Of a stretch of DNA of 31,368 bases, positions 6,286-15,230 are shown in pieces; the stretch's first letter is position 1; every line of letters starts with the position of its first letter. The notes under the pieces were generated by a model. That model did not search any database. It saw nothing but the letters and a program-made list of their open reading frames with translations, and was not told the origin of the DNA. The stretch comes from JAGTRI01 sp964580405 (GTDB lineage Archaea > Thermoproteota > Bathyarchaeia > Bathyarchaeales > DTEX01): assembly GCA_964580405.1 (NCBI GenBank), contig CAZOKM010000007.1:1-31368 (forward strand), in the 5' to 3' direction. The position numbers were made by a program, and so were the translations under genes.

Positions 6286-7494
6286 CTAGGCTCTCTTTTT
6301 CGCGCTGATTATGGATATGACGTCCTTGTCTTGGAGGACGTGATCTTCGCCGCGCCTCATCTTGGACTTGACGTCGACGGCGTGGATGAAGTTGTCCCCG
6401 AGGTCCGTATGAATAATATAAGCCAGCTCCTTCGCTGTTGTGCCCTTCGGAACGAGCCTCGCGTCGGGCAGAATCCTGCCATTGTGGTCGGACAGCCTCT
6501 CCGCATCCTCGACCGTGTAGACCACAATCATGTTAAGCAGCCCGAAGAACGCGGTGTTGATGGCCTCCTGGACGCCCGTGGCTCTGTACTTCAGGACCTT
6601 GTCACGTACGATTTCAAGGGCCTTCCTCTGCCTGTCAGCAATGACTGCTGGGTCCACGACCTCGAAGCCCCTGTCCCCGGGCAAATACTTAATCAGCCCC
6701 TTCTCGGCTGCCCTCCTCAGCGCGAGCTCGGCTTCGGCGCAGCACGGGACAACCGTGTAGCCCGTCTCCCTCAACCTCTCGACGTTTTCTTCGGCTGGCG
6801 GCATGTCTATCTTGTTGGCGGCGATGAGCATCGGCTTCGAGACGGCCCGCAGGATGTCGACGAACCCGACGAACTCGTCGTTGCTCCACGCCGTAGGCTT
6901 TTCAGCGTTCAATCCCGTCCTGTGCAGAGCTGCAAGGATGTGCCTGCGGTTGACGGAGAGCCCGCTGAGCCTCTCCTCCAAGCCGGCGAAAAGGTCCGCC
7001 TGTCCGGACTCCACGGTTCTCGCGATTTTGAGCCAGTCGCGCTTCAGTATCTGGACGATCCACATCGTGATCTCCCGTTCGAGGAACCTAACGTCCTCCA
7101 AGGGGTCGTGCGCGCCCGGGCCAACAATTTTTCCCTCAAGGTCCGTTGAGCCGGAGGCGTCCACGATGTGGATAAGGGCGTCGGCCCTCCGTATCTCGTC
7201 GAGGAACTGGTTCCCGAGCCCTCTCCCCTGCCACGCGTCGGGCACGAGCCCAGCAGTGTCCACGAGCTCAACAGGGATTAACCTAACGCCATCGATGCAC
7301 ACGGAGTTCACGGGATTGTCCTTGACGTTCAATTCCTTGCAGACGCATTGGGTCCTCAGGTACCCCATGCCGCGGTTCGGCTTGATTGTCGTGAACGGGT
7401 AGTTCGCTATCTCGACAGTCGCGAGGGTCGCCGCGCTGAAGAAGGTGGACTTGCCCACGTTCGGCTTTCCCACGATTCCAACGAGAAAGGTCAC
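6286..7494 (-). CDS. ychF: YchF/Obg-family P-loop ATPase/GTPase with TGS domain
   Basis: This 402-residue translation-associated P-loop NTPase belongs to the YchF/Obg group. Motifs in order are the P loop GKPNVGKST (9-17), the G2-type region FTTIKPN, G3 DTAGLVPDAWQG (79-90), G4 NKID (227-230), and a C-terminal TGS domain (about 320-400, ending KDVISIISAKKRA). Insertions such as TQCVCKELNVKDNPV are typical of the archaeal/eukaryotic branch. The start codon is GTG at 7494, supported by a Shine-Dalgarno-like ggcgggtga about 10 bases upstream. The stop is TAG. A TATA-like ttttatt lies near 7550 on the same strand. It is probably monocistronic. Confidence 0.92.
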   Translation of the reverse strand: MTFLVGIVGKPNVGKSTFFSAATLATVEIANYPFTTIKPNRGMGYLRTQCVCKELNVKDNPVNSVCIDGVRLIPVELVDTAGLVPDAWQGRGLGNQFLDEIRRADALIHIVDASGSTDLEGKIVGPGAHDPLEDVRFLEREITMWIVQILKRDWLKIARTVESGQADLFAGLEERLSGLSVNRRHILAALHRTGLNAEKPTAWSNDEFVGFVDILRAVSKPMLIAANKIDMPPAEENVERLRETGYTVVPCCAEAELALRRAAEKGLIKYLPGDRGFEVVDPAVIADRQRKALEIVRDKVLKYRATGVQEAINTAFFGLLNMIVVYTVEDAERLSDHNGRILPDARLVPKGTTAKELAYIIHTDLGDNFIHAVDVKSKMRRGEDHVLQDKDVISIISAKKRA

Positions 7495-7598
7495 CTCAGT
7501 TCACCCGCCACAGGCTCGAGCAGTCCGCTGCCTACATAGTTCGTCTGCGCTAATAAAAGAGCTCGGCAAAAATATTGGGTTCTGCCTCAGCGCTTCTT

Positions 7599-8990
7599 TT
7601 AGGCCTTTATTTGGACGCTCTTTTCGCGTTTCATGATTTCTTTCGCGACGATGACGCCGCTCGCGCTCGCTTGGATTAGGCCTCTTGTGACTCCGGCTCC
7701 GTCGCCTATCGTGAAGAGGTTCTGAACCTTGGTCTCGAGGCTCTGGTTCAGCTCCAGCCGTGACGAGTAGAACTTGACCTCGACGCCGTAGAGCAGGGTA
7801 TGCTTGCTGGAGATTCCAGGCGCGACCTTGTCGAGGGCGTTGAGCATCTCGCGGATGTCCACCAAATAGCGGTACGGCAGCACGAAGCTGAGGTCCCCGG
7901 GCACCGCGTTCTTCAGCGTGGGCTTCACGACGCTTCGGGCGATGCGTTCATCCGTCGACCTCCTGCCCTGGTCCAAGTCGCCGAGTCTCTGGATGATGAC
8001 ACATCCACTCAGCAGGTTCGCAAGACGGGCGATGTACTCTCCGTACGCGATGGGCTCCCTGAACGGGTACGTGAAGGCGGTGCTGACCAAGATCGCGAAG
8101 TTCGTGTTCTCGGTTTTGCGTTCGGCGTAGCTCTGGCCGTTGACGCTGATAACTCCGCCGTACGACTCGGTGATGACCTCGCCGTAGGGGGACACGCAGA
8201 ACGTCCTGACCTGGTCGTCGAAGGCCTTCGAGTAGTAGATGAACTTAGGCTCGTAGAGGACTTTGGTGAGCTTCTCCATCACGGACGAAAGCGTCTCAAC
8301 CCTAACTCCAACGTCGACGGGGTTGTTGAGAGTCTTCAGCCCCAACGACTGGGCTTCGCACTTCAGCCACTCTGCTCCGACGCGCCCTGGCGCTGCGACG
8401 ACGTATTTTCCGACCAGCTTTTCGCCGTCCGCCGTTTCGACGCCCTGAGCCTTGCCGTTCTTGACGAGAAGGCTTTTGACCTCGGTCTTCGTCTTGACCT
8501 CGACGCGTCCATTGAGGTCCCTCCGCATCTTCTGCAGAATCTCGGCGCACTTGTCGGTCCCGAGGTGCCGTATCCTCTGGCGGATGAGCTTCAGCCCAGC
8601 GAGGGCGCCTTCCCTTTCAATTCTTTCTACCTCGTCTTGGTCGCTGCCGTAGACGGTCGGGGAGTTGCCGTATTTCGTGTAAGTTTTATCAACATAGTCA
8701 AGGAGGTTCTCCAGCGCGTCTTTGCCGACGTACTCGTCCAGCCAGCCGCCCACGGAGGTCGAAAGTGTGAGTTTGCCGTCGCTGAACGCGCCTGCGCCGC
8801 CCCAGCCTGAGAGGAGCTGGCACGGGTTGCATTTTACGCATCCTAGGCCTCTACTTGCTGGGCACCTGCGCTTGTCTATGTCGGGTCCCTGCTCGAGCAT
8901 GAGGATTTTGAGCTCTGTGTTTTTTGTTAGTTCGAGTGCTGAGAAGATTCCCGCTGGACCGGCACCCACTATTATTACGTCGTAAGCCAA
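7599..8990 (-). CDS. COG2509-type FAD-dependent dehydrogenase
   Basis: This 463-residue flavoprotein starts with DVIIVGAGPAGIFSALEL (FAD-binding Rossmann motif, about residues 4-21). It is followed by a Cys-containing stretch CPASRGLGCVKCNPC and GWGGAGAFSDGKL, the signature of the uncharacterized COG2509 FAD-dependent dehydrogenases. The C-terminal FAD contact IGDGAGVTRGLIQASASG is intact. The physiological substrate is unknown. The frame is open to an ATG at 9020. I prefer the TTG at 8990 because ggaagga lies about 7 bases upstream of it and the protein then begins right at the conserved strand (MAYDVIIVGAGP). It shares a divergent promoter region with the Nudix gene. Confidence 0.85.
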   Translation of the reverse strand: MAYDVIIVGAGPAGIFSALELTKNTELKILMLEQGPDIDKRRCPASRGLGCVKCNPCQLLSGWGGAGAFSDGKLTLSTSVGGWLDEYVGKDALENLLDYVDKTYTKYGNSPTVYGSDQDEVERIEREGALAGLKLIRQRIRHLGTDKCAEILQKMRRDLNGRVEVKTKTEVKSLLVKNGKAQGVETADGEKLVGKYVVAAPGRVGAEWLKCEAQSLGLKTLNNPVDVGVRVETLSSVMEKLTKVLYEPKFIYYSKAFDDQVRTFCVSPYGEVITESYGGVISVNGQSYAERKTENTNFAILVSTAFTYPFREPIAYGEYIARLANLLSGCVIIQRLGDLDQGRRSTDERIARSVVKPTLKNAVPGDLSFVLPYRYLVDIREMLNALDKVAPGISSKHTLLYGVEVKFYSSRLELNQSLETKVQNLFTIGDGAGVTRGLIQASASGVIVAKEIMKREKSVQIKA

Positions 8991-9020
8991 AACCGATCCT
9001 TCCCAGAGTACATACAACAT

Positions 9021-9033
9021 TGTGGATATATGC
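9021..9033 (-). promoter_or_regulatory. TATA-like box for the COG2509 gene
   Basis: The minus strand reads agcatatatccac, about 35 bases upstream of the TTG at 8990, leaving room for a short leader with a Shine-Dalgarno. This geometry supports the downstream start. Confidence 0.4.
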
Positions 9034-9111
9034 TTTTCTTTCGCCTCGACGTTCAGCTTGTTTCTTTATTGTCGGTTTGTTACTGGGTTTTTTTTCGTTG
9101 TAATGTGATAA

Positions 9112-9124
9112 CCGTAATATACTC
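9112..9124 (+). promoter_or_regulatory. TATA-like box for the Nudix gene
   Basis: ccgtaatatactc lies about 38 bases before the TTG at 9156. This argues against the longer frame that begins at 9030, which would start before the promoter. Confidence 0.4.
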
Positions 9125-9155
9125 GGCGCAGAATATTCGTTTCAAGTGTTTCGCG

Positions 9156-9596
9156 TTGCAGGAGACCAGCTCAGGCATCATCGTTTTCAGGAACGCCGGC
9201 GGGCAGAGGATGTACCTTCTCCTCCACTACCAGTACAGGGGCGACTACTGGGACTTCCCCCGCGGCAACATCAAGGACCCCGAGACCCCGCGGATGGCGG
9301 CTGTGAGAGAAACCGAGGAGGAGACGGGGCTTACAGTGAGCCAGCTCAGGATGGTCGAAGGGTTCGAGGAGCGCGTCAAGTGGTTCTACAGGTTCAACGG
9401 GGAGCCCGTCCACAAGAGCGTCATCTACTATCTGGCCGAGACCGGGATTGAAGACGTGAGGATTTCCGATGAGCACGTGGGCGCCCAATGGCTGAGCTAC
9501 GAGGACGCCTTGAATATGCTGAAGTACAGGAACTCGAAGAAGCTCCTCAAAAAAGCCGAGAACTACCTTCGGAAACTTGAGGATTTTAAGGTTTAA
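9156..9596 (+). CDS. Nudix hydrolase (Ap4A-hydrolase-like)
   Basis: This 146-residue single-domain Nudix hydrolase cleaves a nucleoside diphosphate linked to another moiety. The full Nudix box G-x5-E-x7-REUxEExGU is present at about residues 37-59, from GNIKDPE to RETEEETGL. The preceding strand YWDFPRG resembles diadenosine polyphosphate hydrolases, but substrate cannot be assigned securely. The open frame extends to 9030 with a hydrophobic, low-quality N terminus. The TTG at 9156 (MQETSSGIIVFR) gives the normal family length and follows the TATA-like box. It is convergent with the DUF438 gene with a single base between the stop codons. Confidence 0.85.
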   Translation: MQETSSGIIVFRNAGGQRMYLLLHYQYRGDYWDFPRGNIKDPETPRMAAVRETEEETGLTVSQLRMVEGFEERVKWFYRFNGEPVHKSVIYYLAETGIEDVRISDEHVGAQWLSYEDALNMLKYRNSKKLLKKAENYLRKLEDFKV

Positions 9597-9597
9597 C

Positions 9598-10827
9598 TTA
9601 TTTCCAATCGAGTAACCTTTTCTCGCCTTCGACCTTCTTGATTTCCGTGATGTCCTGAGTAACTTCTAAGCAGCCCACGTACGAACTGTTCTTGTCTCTG
9701 ACCGCGTAGTACCTTATGAGGATGAACCTGCCTTTGACGGTCAGCCAGAACTCGGCTACGTCGCGGGTGCCCTTCTTGAAGGCTTCTAGGATGCCGTTGA
9801 CGATGTGCACGCTCTTCTGGGGGTGACACATCTGAACCTTGCGCCCGATTATGGCTTTGGCTCTGACGAAGATTCTTTCCTTGCCCTGGCTGAAGTAACG
9901 CACCGTGTCGTCCCTGTCCACGAACGTCACGTCCACGGGCAGCGTGTTAAGGGCGGCTTCCAGCTCCACCAACGAGAACGAGCCAGTCTCCAACTGGATT
10001 AAACCCGCTGGTGCCTGAGCAGGAGATGGAGTCTCAGATTTTTTGGCTTCGAAGGTTGCAGGTTCGGGAGTGAAGCAGCAGTAGCCAACTTCATCGAACT
10101 GCCTCCTAACGTCGGTCCATTCGTCCGCTGCAGCCACGTTCAGCGCGGTCGGGAACAGGATGTTGTTCTCCTTGTAGAAGTGGTTCGAGAGCATCTCGCC
10201 CAAGGCGATGGCTGTGTCCCCGAGCTTGGCTGCGAAGTCGGTGAATTCCATTTCTTTCCTCGACTCGACCGCCGCGAACAGCTCCTTCTCGATTTGCCTT
10301 ATCCTGTCGTGCTCCGTCCACATGATTGCTGGCGGCTGCGTGACCCCGTGCCTCTCGAGAAGTGGGAAGAGAACGTTCTCCTCCCTCTGGTAGTGCCTTT
10401 CCGACTCCTTCAAGTGCTCGACAATGTGGTCGAGGTGCTCCGCTTCGCCTTTCGAAACTTTTCCAGCCTTTTTGACATGCTTTACGACTTCGTTCAGGTG
10501 CCCTGTGAATTTCAATAGAATCTTGTGCTCCTCCATTAGAATCCTGACCGGGTGACCCTCAGGAGCCACAATTTTTTCTTTTTCGATTTCGTCCCTGAAC
10601 AACGCGAGGTGGACTTCGCAAAGCCCATGGATTTCCTCGCGGGGCATCCCCTCGGCGACGAGCTCCTCCTCAACGCGCGCAATTTCAGTGGAGGAGACTC
10701 CTCCCAGCATGCTCTTAAGCTTCGCCTTGGCTGCTTCTGGGTCCGCGCTCTTATGGAGGCTCCTGATTAGCTTTTTTAATTCTTCCTTCCTGTTTGCCTG
10801 CACAAAACCAGCTCCATTTTCATTCAA
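9598..10827 (-). CDS. DUF438-hemerythrin-PAS protein
   Basis: This 409-residue three-domain protein has DUF438 (about 12-82), a hemerythrin HHE domain (about 93-230), then a Pro/Ala-rich linker and a PAS domain (about 285-400). Candidate di-iron ligands are H101, H145, E149/E150, H160, H173, H216 and E220, the expected HHE pattern. The PAS part includes FVDRDDTVRYFSQG and GRKVQMCHPQKS. Members are thought to sense oxygen, NO or redox state, but no output domain is attached. The start is the TTG at 10827; a GTG at 10803 is an alternative. A TATA-like aatatttatc lies about 40-50 bases upstream. dapF lies upstream on the same strand, ending 68 bases before this start. Confidence 0.85.
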   Translation of the reverse strand: MNENGAGFVQANRKEELKKLIRSLHKSADPEAAKAKLKSMLGGVSSTEIARVEEELVAEGMPREEIHGLCEVHLALFRDEIEKEKIVAPEGHPVRILMEEHKILLKFTGHLNEVVKHVKKAGKVSKGEAEHLDHIVEHLKESERHYQREENVLFPLLERHGVTQPPAIMWTEHDRIRQIEKELFAAVESRKEMEFTDFAAKLGDTAIALGEMLSNHFYKENNILFPTALNVAAADEWTDVRRQFDEVGYCCFTPEPATFEAKKSETPSPAQAPAGLIQLETGSFSLVELEAALNTLPVDVTFVDRDDTVRYFSQGKERIFVRAKAIIGRKVQMCHPQKSVHIVNGILEAFKKGTRDVAEFWLTVKGRFILIRYYAVRDKNSSYVGCLEVTQDITEIKKVEGEKRLLDWK

Positions 10828-10864
10828 ATTACCGTTCAGTCAAGTGAGTAATGGGCTGACGGCT

Positions 10865-10877
10865 TAGATAAATATTG
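10865..10877 (-). promoter_or_regulatory. TATA-like box for the DUF438 gene
   Basis: The minus strand reads caatatttatcta between the dapF stop and the DUF438 start, suggesting separate transcription of the latter. Confidence 0.4.
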
Positions 10878-10895
10878 ACGTAAAATATGGCGAAC

Positions 10896-11738
10896 TTACA
10901 GGTCGACGGTGCCTTCGAACGCCTTTTCCGCCGTGCCCGTCATGAAGATTCTGTTGCCTCGGAGCTCGATTTGGAGGTCGCCGCCCAGAAGGTGAACGGT
11001 GCACACGTTGTCGACCTTTCCGAGGACGTTCGCAGCCACCACCGTCGCGCATGCCCCTGTGCCACAAGCCAGGGTTTCGCCGACTCCACGTTCCCAAACG
11101 CGCAGCTTTATTTCTTTTCGGTTGAGGACTTGCGCGAACTCGGCGTTTATCTTCGCAGGGAACATTTTGTGGTTCTCGATTTTGGGTCCGACGGTGCCGA
11201 CTGGGAAGCTATCCGTGTCTTCGACGAAGGTCACGCAGTGCGGGTTTCCGACCGAGACGCACGTTACCTTGTAGTCTTTGCCATCCACGTCGAGGTCCTG
11301 GTTGACGTATTCACCGCTTCCTGCGACGGGAATCCACCTCCTTTCGAGAGAAGCCTCGCCCATGTCCACTTTTCCGTAAGTTACCTTGCCTTTTTCTATT
11401 CCGAGCCAGACGGTTTTTATCCCCGCCAGGGTTTCAATCTTCAGCTCCTTCTTCCTTTCGACGAGGCCGTTCTCGTAGCAGTACTTGGCGAAGCACCTGA
11501 CGCCGTTCCCGCACATTTCGGCCTCGCTTCCGTCGGCGTTGAAAATCCGCATCCTTGCGTCCGCGATGTTCGAGTCGTAGATATAGAGGATTCCGTCCGC
11601 GCCTACCGAGAAGCGCCTTCTGCACAGCTTCACCGCTGCTTTGCCGAGCTCGTCTTCTGGGATCTGCCCTTCTCTGTTGTCTATGACGACGAAGTCGTTG
11701 CCGACCCCGTGCATCTTCCAGAAGCCAATCTCAACCAA
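10896..11738 (-). CDS. dapF: Diaminopimelate epimerase
   Basis: This 280-residue pyridoxal-phosphate-independent racemase interconverts LL- and meso-diaminopimelate in lysine synthesis. Both halves of the catalytic pair are present: EMCGNGVRC with Cys at about 76 and ACGTGACA with Cys at about 225. The N-terminal FWKMHGVGNDFVVID is also typical. The start is TTG at 11738, supported by a strong aggagtga about 6 bases upstream. The gene implies DAP-route lysine synthesis, but no other lysine gene lies in the window, so it stands apart from any lys operon. Upstream is the GH42 gene on the same strand, 58 bases away. Confidence 0.95.
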   Translation of the reverse strand: MVEIGFWKMHGVGNDFVVIDNREGQIPEDELGKAAVKLCRRRFSVGADGILYIYDSNIADARMRIFNADGSEAEMCGNGVRCFAKYCYENGLVERKKELKIETLAGIKTVWLGIEKGKVTYGKVDMGEASLERRWIPVAGSGEYVNQDLDVDGKDYKVTCVSVGNPHCVTFVEDTDSFPVGTVGPKIENHKMFPAKINAEFAQVLNRKEIKLRVWERGVGETLACGTGACATVVAANVLGKVDNVCTVHLLGGDLQIELRGNRIFMTGTAEKAFEGTVDL

Positions 11739-11796
11739 GGCACGTCACTCCTAAAACCAGACACCGTCCGTGATTAACTAGTTTTCGGTTTCAGCT

Positions 11797-13800
11797 TTAC
11801 CTCAAGAGAACCCTGACGCCGAAAGCTCCTAAATCAATGCGCCCTTTAACCTTGTCGCCTGACACGACATCTCTGAACTCAGCTCCGCTGCAGGGCACGC
11901 TGATGGCGTTTTTATTGTGGTTCAGTGCGAACACGACGCGGTTTTTGGGGCTGACTCTTTCAGTTGCCTCGAACCCTTCGACAGAGGGGAGAACGGAACT
12001 AACCTTTCTATTGTTTATGAGCCAGTCCACCAAGTCTATGTAGAAGCCCTTGTCCGCGAAGGTTCCCACGTAGACCGCTGTGCCCTTGCCGAAGATGTTA
12101 ACGGTGACGGCTGGTTTCCCTTTGCAATCGCCTGTTCGGTAATGGGCAGCGACCCTTGCTTCCTGGGGTGCGAGAACCTCAGCCCAGCTCCCGCTTCCGT
12201 GAATTGCCTTTTTACCGAGCTCGGCTTCAACTGTTTCGAGCTCAGCCTTCATTCCGTCAGGCAGTCCCGTATATTCCTCAATGGTCGCCCCGAAGACGTC
12301 GGATAAGCGTCCGGGCAGCGTCTCTTCGACTATGATGTTGTTCCAGTTCTTCGCGCCCGTCCTCGGCGCCACAATCAGGGTGCCCCCGCCCTTGACGTAG
12401 GCTCTGAGTTTCTTCTCAACGTCTTCATTCATCAGCATCAGCGACGGGACGAACAGGACCTTGTATCTTCCCAGCTCCTCGAACGTCGGCTCCACGAAGT
12501 CGACCATCACGTTCCTCGCGTAGAGGGCACCGAAGCAGTCCAACGTGGGCTCCCACGAAGTCTTCCCGTAATAGCTTCTGTCCCCGGATGGGAGCTCAAG
12601 GTCTAGAGCCCAGATGTTGTCGTAGACAAGGGTCACAGCGACTTCAGACTGGACGGTTGACCGCTCGACGTAGGGCGCTATCTTCTGGATTTCCTCGGAA
12701 ACCCTTTTGACCTCTTCGTACCTTCTCCGCAGGACTCCGTCGTGATCGAGGATTCCGTGCCAGTACTCCTCGGCTCCGAACCTGCACGTCCGCCACCTGA
12801 AGTAGACGACGCCGTCCGCCCCTCGCGCGATCGACTGGTGCGTCCAAAGCCTTATTTGCCCAGGAGACGGGATGGGCGCTTGGTTAGTCGCGACTGCTCC
12901 TGACTGGAGCTCCATTATCCAGTAGGGCTTCTTCTTGAGGCTACGCATGATGTCGTGGCACATCGCTAGGGGAACTAGGTCCAGTTGGTCCCTCCACTTG
13001 GGGTAGTAGTCGAAGCAGACGAGGTCCAGAGGCTCAGCGAGCTTGAAGTAGTCGAGGCTCCTGTACATGCCCATGAAGTTGTGCGTCACGAACTGCTTGG
13101 GGGCAAGCCTCCTGATCGCATCGACCTGCAGCTGCTGGTACTTGACCCAGGAGTCGCTCGTGAACCGCCGCCATTCAAGGTTGAGGCTCGGGCTCTGCAT
13201 GTTCAGTGGCGGTCGAGGTGGAAAAATCTCGTCCCATCCGCCGTACTGCTGCCCCCAGAAGATGAGCCCGCACTCCTCGTTCAGCCTCTCCAGAGAGCCG
13301 TACTTGGCTTTCAGCCAGCCTCTGAAGGCTTCCGTGCAGTTCGCGCAGTAGCAGGGGTCGCCCATGAACTCGTTGTCCACCTGCCAGCCTACGACGTTCG
13401 GGTTGTCTTTGTAGTGTTGAGCCATGGCTTCCGCAATTCGCACAGAGAGCACGTTGTACGCGGGGTTGTTGGGGCAGTAGTTCTTCCGAGTTCCCTCGGG
13501 CGCCATCCTGCCGTAGCCGTCGACCCTCAGGACGTCGGGATGGGCTTTAACAATCCACGGGGGAGGAGCAGCAGTCGGGGTTCCCAGAACTGCTTTAATG
13601 CCTTTCGCAGAAAGGGTTTTTATGGCCTTGTCCAGCCACTCGAAATGGTACTCGCCCTTCGTTGGCTCCATCTTGCTCCACGCGAACTCGGCGAGGCGGA
13701 CGACGTTGACTCCAGCCTCTTTCATCATGGCAACGTCCTTGGGCCACCTCTTCTCGGGCCAGTGCTCGGGGTAATAGTCTACGCCGAACGGGAAAGACAT
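11797..13800 (-). CDS. GH42 beta-galactosidase
   Basis: This is a glycoside hydrolase family 42 enzyme of 667 residues from the ATG at 13800. The TIM barrel begins FGVDYYPEHWPEKRW. The acid/base Glu lies in GWQVDNEF (about residue 144) and the nucleophile Glu in YWIMELQSGA (about 297). Four cysteines (about C109, C150, C152, C155) match the spacing of the structural zinc site in bacterial GH42 enzymes. A trimerization-like domain follows from about 390 and a C-terminal beta domain ends the chain. There is no signal peptide, so it should act in the cytoplasm on imported beta-galactosides. The frame is open to TTG 13815, but ggtgag lies just ahead of the ATG at 13800. GH42 is uncommon in archaea, so transfer from bacteria is possible but not shown by composition here. 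Confidence 0.93.
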   Translation of the reverse strand: MSFPFGVDYYPEHWPEKRWPKDVAMMKEAGVNVVRLAEFAWSKMEPTKGEYHFEWLDKAIKTLSAKGIKAVLGTPTAAPPPWIVKAHPDVLRVDGYGRMAPEGTRKNYCPNNPAYNVLSVRIAEAMAQHYKDNPNVVGWQVDNEFMGDPCYCANCTEAFRGWLKAKYGSLERLNEECGLIFWGQQYGGWDEIFPPRPPLNMQSPSLNLEWRRFTSDSWVKYQQLQVDAIRRLAPKQFVTHNFMGMYRSLDYFKLAEPLDLVCFDYYPKWRDQLDLVPLAMCHDIMRSLKKKPYWIMELQSGAVATNQAPIPSPGQIRLWTHQSIARGADGVVYFRWRTCRFGAEEYWHGILDHDGVLRRRYEEVKRVSEEIQKIAPYVERSTVQSEVAVTLVYDNIWALDLELPSGDRSYYGKTSWEPTLDCFGALYARNVMVDFVEPTFEELGRYKVLFVPSLMLMNEDVEKKLRAYVKGGGTLIVAPRTGAKNWNNIIVEETLPGRLSDVFGATIEEYTGLPDGMKAELETVEAELGKKAIHGSGSWAEVLAPQEARVAAHYRTGDCKGKPAVTVNIFGKGTAVYVGTFADKGFYIDLVDWLINNRKVSSVLPSVEGFEATERVSPKNRVVFALNHNKNAISVPCSGAEFRDVVSGDKVKGRIDLGAFGVRVLLR

Positions 13801-13884
13801 CGAGCCACTCACCAACCTTACTCTAGCAATCCATAAACTGATAACTAGAATATCTCTTTTCGTGCAGACAGGATTCTCGTTTAT

Positions 13885-15123
13885 CTAAAGAGTCATCTGC
13901 TTTCCCTTAATGAGCGGCTCGAAGTGCCATTGGTCCTTGTTGACGACCATGTCCACCAAGATTACCTTCGAGAGGCTCTGCGGCAACGAAAGGAAAACCC
14001 TTACAACGTGCTTGCAGACGCGCTTCTCGGCGCACTGCTTCGCCCAGTCCTCGCAGTTGTGCCTGATGACCCTTTTGACGGGGTCGACGTGGACCTCGTA
14101 CTCCTTCACCCTCGCCGACACCATCTCCTCAGTCGCCTTCTGGAACGAGACCTCGGGCTGCCTAATCGTCTCCGCCCTGTCAATCCTGCCCGCGTCCGCG
14201 AACTCCCGAAGCAGCTGCGACAACCCCATTTTAGAAACATCATTCGGCGAAACCGAAGTCAACTCAGCCAAGGGCTCAGCCTGCTTCCCAGCGATGTAGT
14301 TCTGGATGCTGTTTTTAACTTTGACCTGCAGTCGCGTTGCCTTGCCGAGCTTCTCGAGGATTTGGACGCAGTTTTCGGGCGCGTAGCCGTGGAAGTGGTT
14401 GTTGAAGTAGCCGTACACCCTCTTCGTCTTCTCGGCGGCCTCTTTGACCTTGGGGGTCCACTCGTCCAGCTCCTTCTCGCTGTAGCGGTAGTCGAACCAC
14501 GGCTGGCTGTGCCGACCGTGCCACCTAAAGTACGCGAAGTCCGCCGTCAGGACCGCGTTAGGCGGTAGAAGAGGCTCATCAACAATGGTATATGCGACGT
14601 TGTACTTTCTGAGGAGAGCCCAAGTCTCGTCTCTGACCCAAGAAACGTTCCTGAACTCAGCTGCGAACTTGTTGCTTTCGGGCAGCAAAGCTAGGAATTT
14701 ACTGAGCGTCTCAATCTCGCTGAAGTTGAACTCGGGGGGCAGCTGAATCAGAAGCGGACCGAGCTTGCCAGCGTCGTTCATGGGCTTCATCAGCTCCAGA
14801 AACCGTTCGAGGTCAGCCTGCACGCCTTTTTCAACGTCTAATTTCTTCGTGTGGGTAATCATCTTCGGCAGCTTCGCGGCGAAGACAAAGCCCGCGGGGG
14901 AGCCCCGTGTCAGCCCGTATATCATGCCTGGATTAGGATAAGTGTAGAAGGTCGAGTTGATTTCTGCTGTCCTGAAGACCCTCGAGTACTCGCTGAACAT
15001 CCTCTTGCGCTCAACATAGAACGGTCCGACCCACTCCTCGTAGCTCCAGCCCGAAGTTCCGAGGACGATGTTGTCTTGGCTGCCTTGGTCGGCTTCTTCC
15101 TCTTCTGAACCCAAAACATTCAC
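13885..15123 (-). CDS. DUF72 protein fused to a C-terminal SWIM-like zinc finger
   Basis: This 412-residue protein carries a DUF72 TIM-barrel-like domain (about 18-265): GTSGWSYEEWVGPFY, AEINSTFYTYP, FAAKLPKMITH, AEFRNVSWV, YFRWHGRH and YGYFNNHFHGYAPENC. DUF72 has no firmly known function; endonuclease-like or metal-dependent roles have been suggested. After a linker, residues about 340-412 hold H355-x-C357-x-D-W followed by C370-x-H372, a SWIM-type pattern with the first Cys replaced by His. SWIM fingers bind DNA or protein. The start is GTG at 15123. A TATA-like ttatatcc sits about 50 bases upstream. It is flanked by the GH42 gene downstream and an unknown gene upstream on the same strand with gaps near 100 bases, so they are probably separate transcripts. 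Confidence 0.8.
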   Translation of the reverse strand: MNVLGSEEEEADQGSQDNIVLGTSGWSYEEWVGPFYVERKRMFSEYSRVFRTAEINSTFYTYPNPGMIYGLTRGSPAGFVFAAKLPKMITHTKKLDVEKGVQADLERFLELMKPMNDAGKLGPLLIQLPPEFNFSEIETLSKFLALLPESNKFAAEFRNVSWVRDETWALLRKYNVAYTIVDEPLLPPNAVLTADFAYFRWHGRHSQPWFDYRYSEKELDEWTPKVKEAAEKTKRVYGYFNNHFHGYAPENCVQILEKLGKATRLQVKVKNSIQNYIAGKQAEPLAELTSVSPNDVSKMGLSQLLREFADAGRIDRAETIRQPEVSFQKATEEMVSARVKEYEVHVDPVKRVIRHNCEDWAKQCAEKRVCKHVVRVFLSLPQSLSKVILVDMVVNKDQWHFEPLIKGKQMTL

Positions 15124-15230
15124 CTAAAATGACTGTCTGATTCAGACGATACCAAGTCTATCTATTGGGTAATGGGATATAATTCTACCCCAACAACGCC
15201 AATGCCAAGAAGTAAAAAGAGTGACACTTT

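Noticed and set aside
7800..8810. 336-codon open frame on the plus strand opposite the COG2509 gene.
   Set aside because: It is a frame shadow of a well-supported flavoprotein, favoured by high GC third positions; its translation matches no family.
10887..11777. 296-codon plus-strand frame opposite dapF.
   Set aside because: It lies over both catalytic-cysteine motifs of dapF and reads as a shadow.
12985..13836. 283-codon plus-strand frame opposite the GH42 gene.
   Set aside because: The minus strand encodes the GH42 catalytic and zinc-binding residues here; the plus frame has no recognisable content.
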